A stretch of 54,991 nucleotides of DNA from Spirochaetales bacterium. GTDB lineage: Bacteria; Spirochaetota; Spirochaetia; SZUA-6; JAFGRV01. The position numbers were made by a program, and so were the translations under genes. Within the stretch, counting starts at the first letter, position 1, and every line of letters starts with the position of its first letter. Below the pieces are notes generated by a model. The model was not told the origin of the DNA. It ran no database searches and was given only the letters and a program-made list of their open reading frames with translations. This document shows, piece by piece, positions 52,480 to 54,991 of the stretch. The DNA lies in assembly GCA_016930085.1 (NCBI GenBank), contig JAFGHO010000005.1, positions 1 to 54,991 on the forward strand, written 5' to 3'.

Positions 52480-54134
52480 GCTTTTTGATTTTTTTGCTTT
52501 TTAATCGAAAGCATCGAAATAATATGGGAAGCCTGTCCCTTCGTGAGGTTTTCCGGAATTTCTATTCCTTTTTCACTAATAATCGAAAGCTGCTTCTTCG
52601 TGGCAGGGTGTGTTCGCCATTTTCCCCTCAGATCGACAAGCCGGAGAATGTCCGGCCGATGTTCGGTCACATGGTGTTCGGCATACGCGATCGCCTGCCT
52701 GACGGTGTCGGTCGCTGTCATAATCGTATCCTTTCCCCGCGAACGCAGAATGACTTCCCATTTTCCGAGGATGGTCGCCGCGATGGTAATGGATTGTCCT
52801 TTTGTCAGGTTGAGTCCGTAGCTGTTTTTTCCGATAGTCGTCCAGCTGAAGCGTGCGCAGCTTCCGAGTTCGGGGGGAAGGCTGAGTTCGTACAGATCGA
52901 TTTTTCTGCAACGGTAGCGCAGATCGTCCAATGAAAGGGCGAGGTCGGTCCTTACCCAGGGGCGGTTATCCGCCACCCACTGCAAGGCCTTCTCCACCTC
53001 GTCCGTTGTTTTTCCCGCGAGATCGAACCCGTCGGAAAACCCGAATAAAACGGGAAGCGTAACCAGTTCGTGCTCCCTGGTGACATCGACGATGTCGATC
53101 ACCGTCGCCTTATCCTTTTCCTGATGAAGCCGCGTCGCCCGCCCGATCATCTGGGTATAGAGGAGTGACGACCGGGTCGGCCGCGCGAGAATGATCCCTT
53201 CGACGGACGCTTCGTCATAACCTTCCGTCAACACCATGCAGTTCGTCAGTACGGTTACCCTGCCCCCGCTGAAATCACGGAGAACCTTTTTCCGTTCAGC
53301 CCGGTCCATTTCACCGGTAACCGGTCTTACACTGATTCCCGCCTTCGAAAAAGCATCCGCCAGACTGTGCGTATGGGCGACATCGACGCAAAAACAGAGT
53401 GTTTTCCTGCCGGTGAGGTATTTCTTATAAATATCCACCACCAGATCGTTTCGTTCCCCGACATTGACGGCCCGGGAAAGATGGGAGGCGATATAATCGC
53501 CCATCCTTTTTTTGACCTGCCGCAAATCAATATCCGTTTCCACCCGGTAGCCGGTCAAAGGTGCGAGATACCCCCCGGCGATCATTTCCGGCAGGCTGCG
53601 TGAGAAGGTGATTTCATCAAAGACCTTGTCCAGTCCGGCCCCGTCGCCGCGTTTCGGCGTTGCCGTAAAACCGACAAGCAGTTTTTTCGTCTCCTTTTCC
53701 ATGAGGCCGAGCCGTTCGAAAATTCTCCGGTAGGTCGAAGCGACGGCATGGTGAGCCTCATCGACAACGATGAGATAAAACTCGTCCGGATCGAACCGTC
53801 CGAGTCGTCCCGAGCCCTTTCTCCCCAGGGTCGGGACGCTCGCGACGACGACATCGCAGCCGGGATCCGCCGTACGCCCGGCCTGTTCTACTTCCACCGC
53901 GAGTTCGGGATTCGCCCGCGCTATTTTCTCCTTCGCCTGGTCGAGGAGTTCTTCACGGTGGGCCAGGACGAGCATCTTCTTTTTCATCCTGAAAAAATCC
54001 GGGAAAGAAGCGAAAACAACCGTCTTACCGGTTCCTGTCGGAAGGCACACCAGCTGTTTTCGAACACCCTGTTTGTAGCGTGCGAGGATCGTGTCGAGAC
54101 ATTCCTTTTGATAGTCCCGGAGCGTTACGGACAT
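52476..54134 (-). CDS. SF2 DEAD/DEAH-box helicase (RadD/XPB-like)
   Basis: 552 aa. Helicase motifs: Q-like LRDYQKECLDTI, motif I PTGTGKT (about 30-36), Ia LVLAHREELLDQA, II VDEAHHA, III FTATPKRGD, IV LCFCVDVAHTHSLA, V LTEGYDEASVEGIILARPT and VI QMIGRATRLH. Residues after about 420 form an unassigned C-terminal domain ending in a Lys-rich tail. The family unwinds DNA or RNA in repair or restriction; the specific role is not clear. It starts 5 bp after the stop of the outer-membrane protein gene, so the two are probably cotranscribed. Confidence 0.88.
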   Translation of the reverse strand: MSVTLRDYQKECLDTILARYKQGVRKQLVCLPTGTGKTVVFASFPDFFRMKKKMLVLAHREELLDQAKEKIARANPELAVEVEQAGRTADPGCDVVVASVPTLGRKGSGRLGRFDPDEFYLIVVDEAHHAVASTYRRIFERLGLMEKETKKLLVGFTATPKRGDGAGLDKVFDEITFSRSLPEMIAGGYLAPLTGYRVETDIDLRQVKKRMGDYIASHLSRAVNVGERNDLVVDIYKKYLTGRKTLCFCVDVAHTHSLADAFSKAGISVRPVTGEMDRAERKKVLRDFSGGRVTVLTNCMVLTEGYDEASVEGIILARPTRSSLLYTQMIGRATRLHQEKDKATVIDIVDVTREHELVTLPVLFGFSDGFDLAGKTTDEVEKALQWVADNRPWVRTDLALSLDDLRYRCRKIDLYELSLPPELGSCARFSWTTIGKNSYGLNLTKGQSITIAATILGKWEVILRSRGKDTIMTATDTVRQAIAYAEHHVTEHRPDILRLVDLRGKWRTHPATKKQLSIISEKGIEIPENLTKGQASHIISMLSIKKQKNQKA

Positions 54135-54139
54135 GCCGC

Positions 54140-54991
54140 CTAAAATCCGACCCTGGTTTCGAGAAAAATACTGTGTTTAATACAGTTGTCATGCTCGATA
54201 AGTTCCCGGTTCCATACATATTCAAAGGTATAGCCGGCGCCGGCTGTTAGCGTCCCCCATGAAAGCGGGAAGGTAGCCGAAAGATCGGTTGCAGCCTGAA
54301 AGACGTACTCGATCACATCCTGGGTGAGAAATCGCGACGGACCGTAGAAGGTCACCGTTCCGTCCTCGAGATATCCGTCGTCATAGATCGTTCCCGTTCC
54401 CTGGGGAAGCCCTTCGGAGGCGTTTCCGTGCCGGATCAGCCTCGTCGAGAACGAACAGTCGAGCCATGGAAGGGGCGTCAGGGAAAGTGAGAGGTTGATC
54501 CGGTCCGAATTGGGTTCGAGGATACTCCCCACATGGGTCCCGAGGTGGGTATAGCTGAGAAAGGGGACGGAGGATCTGGCTGAGTGCGTAAAGGCGTAGG
54601 GGGTGATCATCAGATAATCGAGACCGATCCGTTTCAGGATCGTGCCGGGAGGCGTCCATGAGAGGCCGGCCCGGAGGGCGAACTTGTTCTGGGCGGAATC
54701 GAGATTGAAGAAGGGGGTCCCCTGTTTGCTGCTGCTCGAAAAGGCGTCCCAGTCGTCGACATACATGATGAAATTCGAGGCGAGTGAAAAGGGGAGGCGG
54801 AAGCGTCCGTACAGGCCGACGAATGAAGAATCGTAATTGCCGGTCAGCTGCTGGCTGAAAAAGAGGTTCTGGACGGGAATGAGATACGCGAAATTGAAGC
54901 GTTTACCGCCGATCACGGACTGGATAAAGCCGACCGACATCCAGCTCAAGGGCGTTATTTCGAAGGAATGGACGAGGAGGTACTTGAACTC
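54140..54991 (-). CDS. Outer-membrane beta-barrel protein (Wzi-like), 5' end outside window
   Basis: At least 283 aa, continuing past the window edge: codons upstream of the first internal Met stay in frame (EFKYLLVHSFEITPLSW). Alternating aromatic/polar strands, ending in Phe (ETRVGF), indicate an outer-membrane barrel. SFEITPLSWMSVGFIQSVIGG, YLIPVQNLFFSQQL and FIMYVDDWDAF resemble the pattern of Wzi-like capsule-assembly or related porins. The Wzi assignment is tentative. GC content is like the core genes. Confidence 0.65.
   Translation of the reverse strand, partial: EFKYLLVHSFEITPLSWMSVGFIQSVIGGKRFNFAYLIPVQNLFFSQQLTGNYDSSFVGLYGRFRLPFSLASNFIMYVDDWDAFSSSSKQGTPFFNLDSAQNKFALRAGLSWTPPGTILKRIGLDYLMITPYAFTHSARSSVPFLSYTHLGTHVGSILEPNSDRINLSLSLTPLPWLDCSFSTRLIRHGNASEGLPQGTGTIYDDGYLEDGTVTFYGPSRFLTQDVIEYVFQAATDLSATFPLSWGTLTAGAGYTFEYVWNRELIEHDNCIKHSIFLETRVGF

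Noticed and set aside
1-54991. tRNA, rRNA, riboswitch or CRISPR features
   Set aside because: Intergenic regions were read on both strands; no cloverleaf, rRNA-like sequence, regularly spaced repeat or recognisable riboswitch core was found.

Overview
The window reads as a chromosomal segment of a free-living diderm bacterium, most likely a spirochaete (Spirochaetota). Visible support: many signal-peptidase-II lipoproteins, an outer-membrane beta-barrel gene at the right edge, a FlhA-type flagellar export domain, several cyclic-di-GMP proteins, and a secreted xylanase whose dockerin-like repeats resemble plant-polysaccharide enzymes of free-living spirochaetes. The phylum call is inference from gene content; there is no rRNA or tRNA gene here. 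No CRISPR array, insertion sequence or prophage was seen.

Layout. 0-12.5 kb: mostly minus-strand metabolic and envelope genes: a modular GH10 xylanase, an HD phosphohydrolase, a GIDE-domain membrane protein, a compact FAD-oxidoreductase / rhomboid / exported-protein cluster, a DJ-1 / DUF6765 pair, a HAD hydrolase and a PAS-PAS-GGDEF-EAL protein. 12.6-16.1 kb: an AT-richer accessory patch with a PD-(D/E)XK-like protein, a DUF6364/PIN toxin-antitoxin pair, a DUF4143 ATPase and small degenerate reading frames. 16.3-21 kb: two divergent genes with clear promoters, then a cyclic-nucleotide-binding domain fused to acetate kinase and PduL-type phosphotransacylase. 21-27 kb: a soluble stand-alone FlhA C-terminal domain, a rhodanese lipoprotein, a CPBP protease and two divergently transcribed multi-pass membrane proteins. 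27-31 kb: rsgA behind an unusual inverted-repeat/leader-peptide region, then a REC-GAF-GGDEF-pseudoREC-PilZ protein. 31-38.5 kb: lepB, a C39-like lipoprotein, a CapA-like protein, a VWA/CsgG-like lipoprotein and a GH3 glycosidase. 38.5-45.7 kb: minus-strand envelope genes in which three reading frames are broken by small indels or a stop, alongside hemerythrin, a FecR-RCC1 lipoprotein, an EFR1 ferredoxin, a methyltransferase and a PD40 lipoprotein. 45.9-55 kb: patatin, a second DUF4143 ATPase, two histidine kinases meeting tail to tail, a Phd/VapC pair, an SF2 helicase and the 3' part of an outer-membrane protein gene.

How the genes fit together. The xylanase and the cytoplasmic GH3 enzyme suggest xylan/glucan use. 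Fermentation to acetate would pass through the fused PduL-AckA enzyme, whose N-terminal cNMP-type domain could give allosteric control. Two GGDEF proteins, a PilZ module, the FlhA-like protein and two kinases point to second-messenger control of motility or surface behaviour. Two addiction pairs and two DUF4143 ATPases mark accessory DNA.

The strongest candidates for something undescribed are the CNB-AckA-PduL fusion (18579-20897) and the orphan soluble FlhA_C protein (21754-23190). Next come the FecR-seven-RCC1 lipoprotein, the REC-GAF-GGDEF-pseudoREC-PilZ protein, and the slippage-type frameshifts in two neighbouring lipoprotein genes.
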